Positions 15,787-16,155 of a stretch of 16,155 nucleotides of DNA are shown one piece after another. Origin of the DNA: Pinguiococcus pyrenoidosus (lineage: Eukaryota > Sar > Pinguiophyceae > Pinguiochrysidales > Pinguiochrysidaceae); the NCBI GenBank assembly GCA_019677205.1, contig JAAMXY010001100.1:3446-19600 (forward strand), given 5' to 3'. How positions within the stretch are numbered: the first letter of the stretch is position 1; the number at the start of each line of letters is the position of its first letter. Under the pieces are notes generated by a model. The model was given only the letters and a program-made list of their open reading frames with translations, had not been told where the DNA came from and did no database searches. The translations under genes were made by a program, and so were the position numbers.

Positions 15787-15806
15787 GCACTCCACAAGTG
15801 GAGTGC
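15787..15806. repeat. Perfect 9-bp inverted repeat (hairpin)
   Basis: GCACTCCACAAGTGGAGTGC: two perfectly complementary 9-base arms around AA, 136 nt past the stop codon. As RNA it would fold as an 8-bp stem with a CAAG loop. It does not match the histone mRNA stem-loop. Confidence 0.7.
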
Positions 15807-15875
15807 CCCGGAAAGGTCATCGAGCGACGCTGCACACAAGTTGGAATTGTGGAAGGAATGCGGCGACCCGAAGAG

Positions 15876-15964
15876 AGCGAGAGGAGAAAAGGGACGAAAT
15901 GAGCGAGAGGACAACGAAAGAGAGAGAGATGGGAAGAGGGAGAGAGAGAGGGGTGGGAGAGAGA
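15876..15964 (+). repeat. GA-rich simple-sequence tract
   Basis: Almost all purine, with runs of GAGA and AGAG (GAAAGAGAGAGAGATGGG, then GAGAGAGAGAGGGG). It probably arose by slippage and could form triplex DNA. Confidence 0.75.
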
Positions 15965-16065
15965 CATAGACCGACGTATACTCGATTTCGAAACGATGTC
16001 AAAGAGAAAAAGGCCTCCATCGGTTCTTTCCTTTCGCCAGTTGCCATTGATTTCGTCATCCAAAG

Positions 16066-16155
16066 CTCAGAGGCTCAGAGGTCTCAGAGGTTCAGAGGTC
16101 TCAGAGGTCTCAGAAGAGGTTCAGAGATCTCAGAGATTCAGAGGTTCGATGGTTC
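16066..16155. repeat. CTCAGAGGT-type 8/9-bp tandem repeat at the window edge
   Basis: About nine degenerate units alternating CTCAGAGGT (9 bp) and TCAGAGGT (8 bp), with variants CTCAGAGAT and an AGAGGT insertion. The last clear unit ends near 16147. The array may continue past the window. Confidence 0.8.

Larger units (their letters stand above)
15651..16155. other. 3' flank with hairpin and simple repeats, no gene seen
   Basis: This follows the membrane-protein stop. It holds a perfect inverted repeat (15787-15806), a GA-rich tract (about 15876-15964) and a degenerate CTCAGAGGT array running to the window edge. The short open frames on either strand are produced by the repeats. Confidence 0.5.

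Noticed and set aside
1-16155. Transposons, CRISPR arrays, rRNA, tRNA or viral genes
   Set aside because: I saw no transposase, reverse transcriptase or integrase motifs, no terminal repeats with target duplications, no spaced direct repeats and no conserved RNA folds.

Overview
The window is nuclear DNA from a unicellular eukaryote, most likely a protist or alga with a compact, GC-rich genome. The evidence is: genes on both strands with little space between them; several short GT-AG introns (about 57-185 nt) whose removal restores conserved protein sequence; G/A at -3 and often G at +4 around the chosen ATGs; and typical eukaryotic proteins (Sfi1-type centrin-binding repeats, SWR1 subunit YL1/VPS72, a DOT1-type methyltransferase, the WD40 protein STRAP). 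There is no bacterial operon structure, CRISPR array or recognisable transposon. I cannot name the species; the architecture resembles stramenopile or alveolate relatives, but that is inference.

Layout. (1) 182-5899 (+) is one intronless 1905-codon ORF: a very long array of Sfi1-like Trp repeats followed by a GAF-like domain and a coiled coil. (2) 7731-5884 (-) is a five-exon gene for an unrecognised charged, partly coiled-coil protein; its stop codon lies inside the last codons of gene 1, so the two coding regions overlap tail to tail by 16 bp. (3) About 7732-8098 is a divergent promoter with palindromes and two E2F-like TTTGGCGCCA boxes, serving gene 2 and (4) 8099-9190 (+), VPS72/YL1. (5) 9223-9613 (-) holds two coding-like blocks resembling the ILEI/PANDER (FAM3) fold, with no clean splice joining them. 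(6) 12032-9598 (-) is a four-exon gene joining a Cys/His cluster, a Tudor-like chromatin module and a DOT1-like SAM methyltransferase; this fusion is the most interesting gene model here. (7) 14045-12885 (-) is a two-exon STRAP gene, followed downstream by an AGGAC tandem array. (8) 14670-15650 (+) is an unrecognised secreted or type I membrane glycoprotein, with a G-quadruplex motif 15 nt before its ATG. (9) The last 500 bp hold a perfect hairpin, GA-rich DNA and a TCAGAGGT repeat running to the window edge.

The genes do not form a pathway. Two are chromatin proteins (VPS72 for H2A.Z deposition, the DOT1-like enzyme for histone methylation) lying convergently around the unresolved 9191-9613 segment. 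Sfi1-like proteins belong to centrin-based centrosome or basal-body structures, and STRAP homologues act as WD40 adaptors (SMN complex, signalling). Intron positions were inferred by eye from reading-frame continuity and splice motifs; RNA-seq would settle them.
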